DNA from: Echinococcus granulosus
Lineage: Eukaryota; Platyhelminthes; Cestoda; Cyclophyllidea; Taeniidae
Length of the DNA: 64,000 nt
Reading direction: 5' to 3'
Assembly (NCBI RefSeq): GCF_000524195.1
Contig: NW_020170411.1
Coordinates: 267,736 to 331,735, forward strand
Shown: piece by piece, positions 49,625-63,647 of the stretch
How positions within the stretch are numbered: position 1 is the stretch's first letter
Layout of the letters: each line of letters starts with the position of its first letter
The notes under the pieces: generated by a model
What the model saw: only the letters and a program-made list of their open reading frames with translations
What the model was told of the DNA's origin: nothing
Database searches by the model: none
Made by a program: the position numbers and the translations under genes

Positions 49625-51156
49625 GAGGAGTCCAGCAACGACACTTCATTTAAAAAAATAAAGGCATTGAGAGAAGTAATTATCGATAAGCGAGATTGAA
49701 AACTGGGAGGTGAGGAGGGACCATAAATGAGCGATTTTAGTAATTTTCTCCTCTTAATATCCAGAATAACCCAATATTCAGTTAAAGTGACTATAAGAAC
49801 GGGTGTTAAGCTAATTTACTTGAGGCAAGGCTGTTTATAAGAAAAGGCTTCCTCCTCCCCGATGGGGCTGTAAAGTTTACAAAAGAGCGAGACAGCCAAT
49901 TGCTTTTCTTCCCACAAGACAACTAGCTTGCAGATGGTGTCGTAAAAACAACCTCCGACACTACCACCCACGGCGTTTACACGCGATTACAAAACCCATC
50001 CAAATGATATGCCCAGGAATAAAGCACTGACACTCGCTTGAAGGCTTTTTATCTACTATATGCCTACAAACGACAATCAAAGCGAATCCATCCGTTCAAA
50101 ATGGCTTCACAGCTTATGAGCGCAGAGCGGTGGGTCCAAATTTTACTCCACAAACAACTTTTGAGAATGCCCACAGTACCCACATTCAACAAACTACCAG
50201 TCATTGTCAAAGACCTACAAATGACGCCGTACTTACAACCGACTCGGGTAGGTGTGAGAACGAAAAAGGCATTCGAATTGAGCTTTGATGAATACTGTGA
50301 CCAGCAGCTTTAAACTGGACTTCTTTTAACTCCCACCTAAGACCCTACGGATGGACAATAGAGGTGGAGGTGAATGATGGGTCTACCACGGTTGAAACTC
50401 GGTTCAGAACTCAAGAGTGCTGGAACGATAATAAGTAGGAGATGCTCCTTTCTATTGATGGAAACGCTAACGTAGTTACACCCTGTATTGCTGTGCACGA
50501 AGACGAGTTTGTGCTGTCCAGACTACCCGTCTGAAAAACAGAAGAAACAATGTAGATGCAGCCACAGAGCTTCTAGCGCCCCAAACATGCAAGCTGCTGT
50601 TGTTCCAGAGTTACTTCCCAGCCCTAGAGACCCATAGCGTTGCAGTTGAACTGTATTTATTTTTAACTGGCTTCCAAGAGGACACTGGTCTCCGACATCT
50701 CGGTTTCCACATTGGCATATGAAGATTTGCTCAAGGTGCCTATGCCAGTAGTCATATGAGGCTTCTATACGCTAATGATAGTTACTCCTAGCCTTTTACA
50801 ACCCATAACGTCGTCTGGAGGAACTCTGGTGCTAGAACACATAAGGCTCAGTGGTCAGAGCCAATGAGAATCAGCAAACTATACTCTTTCACCCTGCAGT
50901 AAGTCATGATGTCGCGTTCACTTACACAACTCTGCAGACGCTTTCCTGCATGAAGACCTAACAATTCCTCTTCCGCCTACTTATCGCAGCAAAAGTGACT
51001 TCGAAGGTAAGTAAAAATCTATTATTATTTGAGTGATGTCAAACCCTGAGAAAAAAATCAGCCCAATTAAGGTAGCCAGAGAGAAGAAAGTAGGTATTGA
51101 GTAAATTTACTTGAAACAAGAAATGAGGGCAGAGGAGAACGGAGGTGCACCTCACA

Positions 51157-54100
51157 TTACGTCTGATGCTGTTCCACCTCGTGGTGGGAGGTATCGTGAT
51201 CAACGGAAGAGATTTCGTCGGCGACATAGAGAGAAGGTGCACAGACCATGTCACGATGGACAGCGAGGTGGGCTGCGTCGATGCGCGCGGCTAGAGTCTG
51301 GTCGCCGAGGTTGCGACACGCCACGCAGACGTGGCGCAGCAGCTCATCAAGGCGCTGCAGCGCGCGCAGCACGTGACCCTCAGGCACTTCAATCCCGCTC
51401 GTGTTTGTCAGCCCTATCACAGCCGAGAAAGGCTGCCCGCAGGCCCACGCGTACGTTGCGCCCACTAGCACTGGGTTCAGCCGTGTGTCCGCCTCCGCAT
51501 CGTGCACACCGTAATCTAGCTGCAGTCGCTGCAACTGCACATACATGACATCACGCCGGTATTGAAGACATACTTTTCCACTCACATCTAGAACTTATGT
51601 ACAGGCATTCCGACAAAAGGTTACTTCGCTACCACTGGTGATGGTGACTGGCACCAGTTTAGGATCGATATTCATTGCTAACTCAATGCTCATAAAGATT
51701 CCATTCAAACGCATTTCTTGGGTAATTATGACCCCCATTTTGGCTTTTGAATATCCGCTTAGTACCTGCAGGCGTCTACATGATCCCATATTATTTAATA
51801 AGTCGGTAAATAACGTCAAAATTGGGGAAAGTTTGTCGGCTGTACTAAATTAACCACCTTTCAATATCTTTGAAACAGTTTTGTTGGGACAATGTGAAAT
51901 CGAGTGAGCAGGATTACGAGGGCCGAGCACCAGTCTAAGAAATGCGTTTGCCTATTGTTGAGTGTGTCGTCCACGTATCGATGATCATTACCAATTGCGA
52001 GATAGATGGTAAGGCGCAATTCTCATTCAAATGTCTAATTCTCCTAGTATTTTATAGTTTCATCGGGCTCATGAAAAATTAGGCTGGCAGAAATATCAGA
52101 AGTGGTGACAATCGGACGTTGACCGTCTGTGGATGTATCAGACCACCCAGTTTTATTGTTTCCTTGACAAAAAAAAAACAATTGGTAGTCTGCAACAAAC
52201 TCCACAAAACTACTTTAACTTCCGCAAATATTGAAAATATCCATTAATTCACAATGAGAAGTTAGTACTAAAATATTTAAGATGGGGAGAAACGATGGTG
52301 TAGTTGCATTATTAAATGCAAAACTCGCTACAATTACATCACAGGTGGCACTGAAAATGAATTTAAACAACTAAGCCCAAAATTAAATTAGATTTTAACA
52401 AATTTTAATTAAGTGGCTACATATGCTAAATTCTAAATAATCTAAACCCTTACGAAAGAACCCACACACTTATTTAGCACACACTTCTGAGCGTTATAAA
52501 TGTAACGCCGTGCTTGAATTATGGAGATTGAAATTCCGGCGTATGATCGTGAAAAAGTAGGGGAGATGTAACGGGGTCTAACCTGCTCAGCCTTGGTGAG
52601 CATGAGGCGAACAATTGACTGAAGATGTTCAGGTACAGTAGCGGGCAAGGGAAAGAGGTCAGCTGGGTCACAGGTGGAGGCAGTAGCTGCATTTTCTATC
52701 TCCTCACGGGAGACGAGGGCCACGCGGGGTGCAAGGGGGTCGTTCTTCGACGTTTTTGTCCCGCCACCACCTCCGCTACCGCCAATACCAGCCATCCCTG
52801 ATTCGCAGACAAAGCAGGAGAGGAGGGCAGCTATGTCTGGAGGCGAAAGCTGGATTATCGAGCCATCAAAAAGGATCTCAGACAGCAACACCTCCATCTG
52901 CTGCAATTCGCAGGCCACTCTACCTGTTGGAAAAGAGGAAACCTTACTTACAGGCCTCACACCATAGCTTTGGACATACATATTCAGTCCAAAAAAAGGT
53001 TAAAAATACATCACAAATGGCATGAAATAACTATGTATATTCAACCGAAATATCCCGCACTCTATCGGAATATCCTGAAATTGAAATTTGCCTCATGCTT
53101 TTCTATTAACAGTAACAGGAATCATTTCAAGAATATGTCTATAAAAATTGTTGCGGAGTGAAATAAATGCATCGCAGTTCTGTGAAACGATGCTTCTTAA
53201 AAGCACTTTATTTGAAAGAATTAACAAGCTCCAGCACATAATTTGGAGCAGTAAACACACACGGATCTTTGCTTAAAAGTCCAACTTTTGAGCAATCAAT
53301 TTCACAAAGGCGAGTGCATTACTGGGCATTTCAAGTTCTTTGGAGTTCCGAATTGACACCAATGCGCAACTGAATGAATATTGCTTACGACCACTAGTAG
53401 TGAGTGGTGGCGCCGGCAACACATATGTAAATCAGACCTCACAATACAGTAAGTACAAAAGTATAATTTTAAAAATATTGGAGAGCACATTGAGTAACAC
53501 TTAAATAAAATAATAAACAAATAAAGAAGGGGGAGCGGGTCCGTCAAATTGCTGGGTTAATGCATTTGGGATAAAAATGAGTGAGTTTATTGGGTTTTAT
53601 TGTATAGAATATTCGGTCTACTACACTACGGATTCAGGATTAGTCAGGAATTTTTTTACTCTCCCGTGTGCAACTACGGCATTTTAATAAAAAAATGATA
53701 GACCATCCTATGTATCTACAGAAGTAACGTGAACACTGCGGGCTGTCTATGCAGGCAGTTATAAGAAAAGTGTACCCTTGCGCGTGAGGCAGCCAGATCG
53801 GGTATCCTTGTCAAGGAAGCCAAGTTCTTCGAGAACACGGACCCGAGCCTCGTAATCGTCAAGCAGGGTATCTTGATTCCTGCTCAGCTTTGCATTGAGG
53901 CGTTTGATGGCCCACCGACGCCGCGTGACCCGGTGCATGAGACTCAGATGGGCAATGAGATTCGCACAGGCGGACATTTCGGACGAGAGGCGGTGCTCGA
54001 CGAGAGGAGCGCTTAGCTCCTCCGTCAGCGCCATCCACTCTTCCACCTCGGGGCCATCCAGACCAAGGTGCTGCCAGAAGGGGATGCTCTCGAACCCTCC

Positions 54101-57100
54101 GCTTTCATCTGCGGAGGTGGCAATAGCGGTAGCGGCAGTGAAGAGAGCCTCATTGGTGGCAGAGAGAGGACAGACCTGTCGGCGTCTCGCGGCAGAACCA
54201 CCTGCATCGTCGTCGCGTTTCTTCTGCACCACGACATGGAGACCCTCAGCAGAGGCCATCTGCTGCTGGCGGAACCAAGTAAGGTCGCGCAACACCGTCT
54301 CCACAAAGGCTTTGTCACTGGCGCCTTCTACAGTGCTGCAACTGACGCCTAGAAGCGTGGTTAGCGGCACCTCCGTCACCACAGCAAGACGTAATTTACT
54401 CTCCTCCTGCGACTGGACGAAAAAAAGATATCAGCATTCAGCTGGTAGACTCAACTAGAAAAGAATACGGTAAGTTATTTAACTTTAGAACCAAGCTACA
54501 TTTTCCCAGATCATTGTGGAACTATACAAGGGAACATTACATACTTTGGGACAGTACTTTGGCATCAGATGAGGTGGAAAGGGTGTGCACCCATACTGTA
54601 GCTGTTCTCCATCGACAAGAATATCTTCCTCCTCTGGAGTCCCTCCAATTATTGTTGCACAATCACCCATTGGTGAAGACGGCAGCTCCCAGGTCACGAC
54701 TGTGAGCTGGAAAAGAATATATTATGAACAGTGGTTGGTCAAAGCAGTTTAAGGATAACTGATCGGTTCTGATTATGCACAATGCTTAAGGTTCAACTTA
54801 CCCCTCCACACAACTTCAATAAGTGCATGCATGTAACAGGAGATCAACATCAAGAAAATAGAATAAACCAACATTTCATCGAACCGACCCTCCAAATCAC
54901 TCTCACATACCGTCACTACGTTGGTAACCCTTGTAATCTCAAGGACAACGCCCACAGTGATCCAATTGGGTACGCATTTAGAACCAACATAGGCGGCGAA
55001 ACGCCCGCCGGACATGTTCTGCACTGCCGAACGCATCGACTCAGTAGAAAGTTGAAGCTGTACCAGGCGGCCGGGAGAGAAGACCTTGCTAAGTGTCGAC
55101 AAAGGCTGATTCCCCGCAGCACTCGAACACGTGTACGAGAGCTCGCGCCAACGACAGCACGCCTAATGAACACATGGGGATAAATATGAGTAGAAGGCTT
55201 AGATGAGTGTGAAGAGGAAAGCACCCACGCACAAGGTAATAGCCGGCAATCGCCTCGACACAGGGCGTCGCAGTGGAGTCCGGAGAGTCGAGAGGGTAGG
55301 CAGGACAGCGTACCTCAGCATGAGTGAGGAGCGCGTCGTCATCGGCCTGAATGGAGACAGTGACGGGGGCCGCCTTACCGATGAGGGTCCGGGGCGTCGC
55401 TTTGTGCACTGTCGATGCGTTTACCAACTGCCGCAGCCAATCAAGCTGACACTTCCGCACCAGTTCGTAGCGCAGGTCATTCGCATGCATAAAGCTCTGG
55501 TGAATCAGCTCCTAAGTCGAGCAAACACCATCAGTAATCTCAGGGTTAGTGAGAGAGTGATCTACCTAAGGGAGGAGGAGACAGTGGGCTAACCTGAGGT
55601 GTCTGGAGATTGCCACGGTGGAGGTAGAGAATCATTGAGTAAGTGACTTTGAAGCGCGATGTCAGTTTAGTGGCTTGGCCAAGGAGCATCTGCTGCAGCT
55701 GGAGGTCAGTAGGCATAGGGCTGTCACAGTTGTTCGCCACTATGATCACCGTTCCCGTAGAGTCCAAGCCGCGTCTACCCGCTCGGCCTGCCATCTGAGT
55801 GTACTCGCCTTTCGAGTGAAATAAACTGTTACTACAAAATAATCACTCATGGGGTTGACCTATTACATAAAAAAGGCACCTGATACCATTTTTCCGATTA
55901 TGAAAAGGAGTATGGGTAGGAGCAGTTAACAAAAGGAAGTACCTGCAGTGAGTGGTCTGCGCTGATCGCCGTCGTGCTTTTGAATAGCCGTGAAGATGAC
56001 ACTCCGAGCAGGCATATTGACACCCATGGCGAAGGTCTCAGTAGCAAAGAGAATTCGCACCAAACCCCGTTGAAAGAGCATCTCCACAACCTAGCCAAGA
56101 GAAGCGTTGACTTCTAATCAGTAAATTCTTGTTGAAATATCCGACTAAAACGAGCATACGGTAAATGGGAAGGTGGGGCAAACGAAAATACCACTTTCCT
56201 TGACTGTATGTTGAAAAGACAGAAAAACGGAAAAGCACACTAGTGTAGACCAACAAACACAATATATTAAATAGAAGTGTGAGGGCCTTTAAAAATACAT
56301 TAATTTAGTACATTACTCCATTTTATAATGAAGAAAAGCAACAGAGTTCAATCTTTTCACAAGTTCTATGGTTCCACATTTGGGTTGAAAGGCTTTTTAA
56401 CCGACCATATTTGTTAATTGCCATGTAGTTGCAAGGACAAAGATTAAAAACTTTTGAATAACTATTCATTGTAACAACGTAAAATTACTAGGGGGTACTC
56501 CTAGGAAGATCTCCTTAATGTGAGGAGTTGATGCTAACTCGAGGATAAAATGGCAATCGAGATAAACACTTTTCGATAAACTGGGGAGAAGGAATTATGC
56601 CTTACCACCTTAGCGCACATAAACTGCCCGATTCTGAACCACAAGTTCATTTTACTTTTACAAGAAGCCAAAAAATGGATTTTCAAACTATGCAATACCG
56701 AGAGCGATTGGAGTAAATACCACAGAGGCAAGTGTAGCATACCTCCTTGAGGAGAGGCAGCATACCGGCGTGGTGGATAGCAATGCCGCGGACCGTGAGA
56801 TTGCGGACAAGAAGGACTTGAGAGAGCAACTTATCCGAGCCCTTCAGTCGAGGCCCTATGGCCGCGCGTAGGAACGTTACTACCTCGTTCTTCTCCGCTA
56901 AATCAAGAATAAGACAATTGCATCGAAGTCCAGCATGGTATACCTTGCCAGTCGCATGAATTTTAGAGCAAAAATGCCTTAGACTGGGGCGATGTTCCCT
57001 TCCTCTAGACGGCGGCAGAACAAAGACCCGTAGCTAAAATACCAATTTCAATTGCCATTTATCACAAATAAATAGCCCCCACCAACAGGTCTACGGACAC

Positions 57101-60100
57101 ATGCAAGAAAGCTTTAGCAGAAACAGAGGACCTAAAAACGCTCACGTGGAGCGATTTTCGAGCGACACTACCGACCCACATACTATATTTTGGGTTTACT
57201 GATAAAAAGGGAGAAGAGAATAAACCTTACTGTTTTCGTATATCCGACCTCTGACCATGATTACTTTGTCTTTTACCAGTGTAAATGTTTTCGTTATAAG
57301 AGGAAAACAGGAAAAATAAAGAATGAGAATCTACTTTTGTTGAGGAGGTCAATAGAATTGAGACATTGCACGAGGTTGTTGATTTTGGCGCGAGAGAAGC
57401 AGAAAACGATGACGGGCATGAGCTCATGCTCCTGCAGCATGCGAATCAGTCCAGACCACACCGTTATATCCGACTTGCCACTGCGATTGTAACCCTCCGT
57501 AGCTGTGTCGAAGCAGATTCACATAGAGAATTATTAAAGGAAGCATAGGAGATTCAGCTCCCAAACTCAGTGGTAGAAAGTCAAATAAGCGAGGTATACT
57601 AATAGAAACGTGCGGTGATTTCGAGTAGAACTGTTATTTGTGCAATTCTCCCTTAAGAATCCTGTGATAAACTTTGTTAAACCTGGATATAGAAGTGCAT
57701 GATCGAAAGGGTAACAGGATAGCCGAGGCATCGAAGAACTGAGGTTAACGAACATAGAATTGTAAACATCGTCGCTTACCTTTAGGAATATAGTTTTGTC
57801 TACCAGGGGTGTTGATCTTACCCCCGGTAAATTGAGATTTGGGTTTCCGTTTAGCCTCCTTGCGGGAAATTTCATCGGGATCAACAGCAGCATCAGTCAC
57901 CACGGTCTTGGAGACGTCGCCTTTCTTGCTCATCTTTCTGGGTTTAATCAACGAGTTCTTGGCATCCTGGTAACCTAGGTGTCGTGATAGAGGGGAGGGA
58001 AATGTTTTATTTGATCACGCTAGCTCCATCAACATTTGGAGCCCCAAAACACTCAGTGTGAAAAGGTTTTGAAGAAGGTCCTCCATTTAGTTCGAGGAAT
58101 TGTCTGAGTGAGGTAATGCGAAAAGTGGTGTGCTGTGAGTCTGAATATATAGACCGCCATGAAATACGGTGCTGAGATTTAATTCTAATCCTTCTAATGG
58201 AAAGACATCGTGTGATGGCAATAAGGGGATAAAAAATCGCAGTCTTAGTGACCCCATTAGATAAAGTCTTGCCATGCTAAGTAAAGCATGGTAGCCGAAA
58301 CTAGTTATTAAATAATGGTTTGGGAATTAGAAACATATTAATTGACCACCACTTCTTTTCTTCAAGGTAACACAGGCAGCAAATGTATCATTTTTGTCTG
58401 ATAACATAACTGTTTTGAATTAACCTTTGTAAGTCCTCTTTATGAAACTGTGGGATCTTTACAGTTCGCATTGACTACAGATTAAAAAGGGTAGACAAAG
58501 GAGTCATAACAAGGCATATGAAACAATTTTAACTGAATGGTAAGCCAAAATCGGATGAATAACAAAAGTATCGTAATTAGGTGTCTCCTTATCACAAAAA
58601 AGCCCGAGAAATCCCATTTTGTATCACCAATGAAAATTTTTCAGGTCATCTCAACGTCTATGGAGAAGTAATTCCGTAGGCAGGACATAATCTAACGCAT
58701 ATTTTCGATTTAACTACTTTCTACAGACCTTGAAAAATAAGTTTTCATCCGTCGACAGAAACAGAAAATAATAGAGATCACTATGAGACGCGGAAAAAAA
58801 TTCCTACTAACCAGTGAGTTATAGTACGTGGATAGTTTTAATGAGCAAATGAATACAAACTTGATTAAAAAGTGCCAATAATACGCTTTGGGGGGGGAGT
58901 TGAGGCAAGAAAAAAAGCTCATCAGAAAGCATGTGCTTTTGAATTACCTACGGAGACTTTATCAATATTCCCGGTGTTTCGACGGAAGTGATACTATTGC
59001 GGACCAAAAGTTAATGAGCTTTCTTACTTTACATAAAACTTAGCAGACCCTACGCAAAACAAGTGTCCACTCGCCAACAGAGGTAACCACGCAGGAATCA
59101 CTGCACGATGTAGGGAAGTAGAGAAGGGGTAGGGAGAGGAAGACAGCTCACCTTCACGGTTGAACCGACCCTCTTTGTCGACCACGAGGTAGATATTCTC
59201 ACGGGTAGCGGAGTCACAGCCGGTGTAGAGGTGGTGCTCAAGGGGCACGGGGCGCCGGTGCGTCTGGCAGACGTGAATAGTGGTGCCGCCACGGATGCGG
59301 CCCAGCCAGTCTGCGAACTCAAGAGCGTTGGGCAGTGTGGCGCTCAACAGCACCAGCAGCACGTGCTGTGGTAGTAGGATCATTAATTGTTCCCACACGT
59401 GGCCCCTGTCCTTGTCGTTCATGTAGTGTACCTATCAGATGTCAGCGCAATCACAATTTCGCTTTGTCTGCCTGACCGCCTAATGCTACCACTACGCCTT
59501 GTCAACCGGTTTTCATATGTAGAAATGCTAGAACTAAACAAGATCCGAAGTGATTCCAAACTCTTCTGACATGTTCATCCAGACATTCAAATGTTCCAAC
59601 ACGACAGCACTTGCCACCAACTCTTTCGACCTACTCAACTTTTGGCTTAATCCTTTATTTCACCCAGCTATCACAAAATGGCAAAGAATACCTGCTACAT
59701 ATTCGTGCGAATGAGCGAGCTCAGGTATTATAAACGGGACTTCATAGATGTATGTGACGCTGACAGCAAACATGGTAAAGTGCTAAGTGAAGGATCTTCG
59801 ATACACCGTCGTGTGGCAGACACATTTGGCGAAAATTGTATTTCGACAAAATTACGAAAACATTAGCGGAACTTGGAACAAAGTACCTTCTATACATATT
59901 TTCATTTGTACCCATAGAGATTGGATAAGCCATGGACTAATTATTGTCAAGCAGAAAGCACCAACGAGTATATACATTTTTGCAACCCATAAAAAGAATG
60001 TGACTACTGAACATGTGAAAGCCATGCAATAATAAAGCATCAAATACACAGAATAGCAAAGAAAACCAGGTGGAAATTTCCACCAACACTTTGGGTCAGA

Positions 60101-63100
60101 AGATAGCCTAGTAATAATGCAAAATACTAAACAGACTAATAGATCTCTCGTTTTCCGAAAACTATTCTTTACTAGAAAGTAATTAATTCACATAAACACG
60201 ACTGCCCTTTCGTTGCAATGGCTATCCTCAAGCAAAACGAACGAAAATCCCATCACTTAAGCCTTATATTTATGCTACTTTTCCGCTTTAAATTTCAGTA
60301 AAACTTTCCTTAGATTTGGCACATTATTTACCATAGTTGCACCAAACTCAAAGTACCTACTGGAATAGAGGAGACGATTAAGCTTGGAACGTTAAAAATG
60401 TTACACACCTTAATATAATGCTTCATAACCTAATTGTAATAATGTTAACCAATCAAACTCCAGACAAAGAAAGATTTAAACAGAAGGTACGGGTCTGAGT
60501 TTAATAAAGGAAGGCAATATTGGGGTGCAAAATACATCTCATACTCAACTGAACGACAACCAATCTTCAAGCAAAGCCATGAAAAGTGAAATGAGCAGGC
60601 ATTGGTAGTAGGGAGTGAGAGGGAGGACCTACCTCGTTTGCACAGAATTTATAACTAGGAAAATTCTTATTTTCTTAATGCTATTGACATCATCAAGTGA
60701 GAGAACAGGATACATCAGTCCAACAACTCAACGCAACCTAGAGGTGGAGAGGGAAGGGAAAAAATACCTCGTCCATGATGACAATCTCGAGGTCGCGGAT
60801 TGTGTCAGCGGAATTGCAGAGCATGTTGTGCAAAATCTCTGTGGTCATCACGAGGATGCTCGACTTCGTGGCCACCTTGATGTCGCCCGTCAGAAGGCCC
60901 ACGTCGTCTCCGAACGTCTGCCTAGGCGTGCGCGGTGGAATATAGACCTAAGTTCTTACTGTGCCCCGTAATCTTTCAAAATAATCACGCATGAAAATGT
61001 TTAAAGTAAGTAGACACTATATATCGGATTCAGCAAACTGCTATTGCAGAGAACCGTTTTAAGCACGGAGATGCTGATTGCAAATAGTAGCTGTAATTAG
61101 CACTATACCAAGCGATATGATTAAGAGATTTATTTGTCCTACGGACAGTGGGTATAACTCTTGGGCAAAGTTTTAATTAATCTTATGAAACAGATGAGAT
61201 TCGGATGAACAGTTTAGGTTTAATTTCACCTTTTTAAAGTGTATAGTTAGACAGAAATTTGAGGAAACATATCACCGTAAATTGCGTAAATTTCAAATGA
61301 CGCCACACAAATTCACTCATATCTATTTCTTCACCGTGGTCACTATCGTGAATTGATTTATGCTGTAGAATCACAAAGATCACTGAGGAATCCTCAATAG
61401 ATACAACTTCGCGAAGGATTGTTCGTGGTACTATTAGAGGGAGAGGATCATTTCGAAAAGAAGGACCTTCAAATGTTTTGTCGAAATGTCGAACATGCCT
61501 TTCTGGTCACAGTAACCACAATATCACAAATTATAAGCTTCACGCCAATAATGTAAAGTAAGTGACACCACCGTAAACAAAAATAATAGGTAGGGCAGCT
61601 GCAGTAAACGTCGAAATAAAACAAAGATGCTACAACTGAATGGGACAATAAAGTTCCCAGGTAATATGAAATATTCAGTACGTAGAAAAGATATAAACGG
61701 TTTTATTCTTTGCTTGAGAAGCACCGTTCTTAGACGTTTAAACGAACTGGTTTGAATCAGTTCAAACTTGATCCCAATTTCAATCGGTTACTCAAGAAAT
61801 TTGCTGTAAGTGTAACCTTTGTCTTCGTCAAATTCAAATAAGTTTCGTCCTAAAAATAGAATATTATAAGTCCGACAATTCTAATAATCGCATTCCAAGT
61901 AAAATATAGTTGAAGTCAAGGCGTTTTGCGTCCACACAAGATTGCTTTCGAGATTGTCTAGGTCCCGACACATAATATTTCCAGAGGTCTACTGAAAGTA
62001 ATTTGTACGATTCTAAATTGAAACGATTCATTACTACTACTGCTTCACTGGTTCTGGTTGATTACAACTTAATTTCCGCAGGAAAATGCGATGGTCACTA
62101 GAACGACAAGGTCACCCAGAGGTGGACAATAACAGCGATCGTTAGCCAACGGTGAGACAAATGATAAAAAGAAGTAAAGCCACAGTAGGGACTGATGATA
62201 GTGGGTACCTGAAGTCACGGAATTTTTGGTTTGAGAGAGCTTTGATGGGGCTGGTGTATATGGCGCGGGAGCCGCGGCGTTTGCACATGGCACACGCATA
62301 TTCCGCTACCACTGTTTTACCTGCCGAGGTGTGTGCCGCCACGAGGACAGATTGGTTGCGCTCCAGGCAGAGGATCGCCTGCTTCTGGAAGGTGTCCAGC
62401 TCGAATGGCCACTCAAACGCTGGGTCAGGAATCAGTTCCGTCAATGGTGCCAGCATCTCTGTGCTGCTCTCCTACCGCATGCGTGAATGAAAACCACATG
62501 TACCTCAACTACATATTTGGACTGGTGCTTGGCCAACCGCGAGGATCCCCTATGTTACGCTACGATCACAAAGCGTAATGACTTAACCCTGTCAATTAAA
62601 GTGGCTGATCCCACTCACAAATTATGCAAGATAGTTCATTAACCTCGCGAATGGGAGAATACATTCAGGTGGTCAACTGCATGAAACATAATTTCACTCA
62701 GAAGTAAATGGAAGATGGGGAGAATTACAATGGTGCTAATCTACCAACAGTTTCGAGGAGTTTAGAGACTTCAGAAAAAAAAATCACAAATCGGTAAAGT
62801 TAACGAAGCATAGGGTTTACTCCAAGATTTCAATGCTGCATGACGATTTTCGGACTTTTTAATTCTCCTATATGAAATTTGGTCATTATGATTGGCGCCA
62901 GAATTTTATTATCGATGTGACCCACATTTCAAATGATGGTAGATTCCAAATGCATCCTATTACTGAATAGCGATCAGTAAAACATACCAGCACTGCATGC
63001 GAAGTTACTTCATTACTAGTATGGCGTAGTAGCTTCATAAATTCAGCCTGAGTTTCAAGGTCAACCTTATCCTTCTTCCTCTCCTTGCCACCTTTTTCTA

Positions 63101-63647
63101 GTCTGCTATCCGATTCAACGTCACCTGCATTACTTGTCGATTCCCGGCTAGGTTGAGCACAAAGTGGGAGAAATTCTTCAGAGCAAAGTGAGAGATAACC
63201 ATCAACCAAGCTATCCGCAGAAACTGTGGGAATATTAGTGAAGCATTCTTTTAGAAGGCTTTTGCCATCATTACTATAGGATGGCGAAAGTAATTTACAA
63301 ATATCTGCCAAAAACGAATCCACTGTCGATGCTGTTTCCTGAGAAGTTAGATTTGAGGCCGAAGTGGCGTCGGAAGGGAAAAGATTGCCGGAGCAGGAGC
63401 AGACTATATAATCGTCGACGACCTCACCACTGTCGAAATCACGAGGCACCTCAGCATCGAAGTGGGCGAGAGGGAGGGAGGGGTCAGGAAAGGAAATGGG
63501 TGGTCGTGCCTCAGAGAGAGGAAGCTCCTCCTGGTTAATAAGTGGGTCGAAAAAAGCAACCGAGTGCAGTGGTTCTAGGGTCCAGGGATCAAGGCTTTTA
63601 GGGCAGATGGTGAGAAGTTGCTCAATTTCGCTTGGTTTCAATTTCAT
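51157..63647 (-). CDS. SKIV2L: Ski2-type RNA helicase of the Ski-exosome pathway
   Basis: The DExH helicase of the Ski complex feeds mRNA 3'-5' into the cytoplasmic exosome. Exons inferred: 62988..63647, 62209..62471, 60768..60921, 59152..59431, 57780..57974, 57335..57502, 56743..56897, 55943..56090, 55594..55808, 55233..55511, 54911..55162, 54545..54706, 53776..54412, 52583..52923 and 51157..about 51580 (over 1400 aa). Motif I is [15 protein letters not shown], preceded by [16 protein letters not shown]. Motif II DEVH spans the junction 60768/59431. Motif III is [15 protein letters not shown]. Others are [24 protein letters not shown] and motif [18 protein letters not shown]. The arch-region insertion and the DSHCT C-terminus follow ([40 protein letters not shown]). 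The acidic, Ser-rich first 220 residues are weakly conserved. The join between 52583 and the last exon does not fit in phase, so a small exon may be missing there. Confidence 0.95.

Larger units (their letters stand above)
48188..51156. other. Intergenic between SKIV2L and the receptor gene
   Basis: About 3 kb without a recognised gene. It contains three unassigned frames (48414-48701 plus, 49211-49624 minus, 50038-50313 plus) and a coding-like but interrupted stretch at about 50340-51010. The receptor promoter should lie just above 48187. Confidence 0.5.

Noticed and set aside
50038..50313. 91-codon plus-strand frame
   Set aside because: No family recognised and no supporting splice structure; it does not join in a coherent way to the interrupted stretch that follows.
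51111..51548. 145-codon Arg-rich plus-strand frame
   Set aside because: Antisense of the last SKIV2L exon, GC-rich and without family motifs.
53895..54458. 187-codon plus-strand frame
   Set aside because: It is the antisense shadow of the SKIV2L exon at 53776-54412, which has matching splice phases and family similarity.
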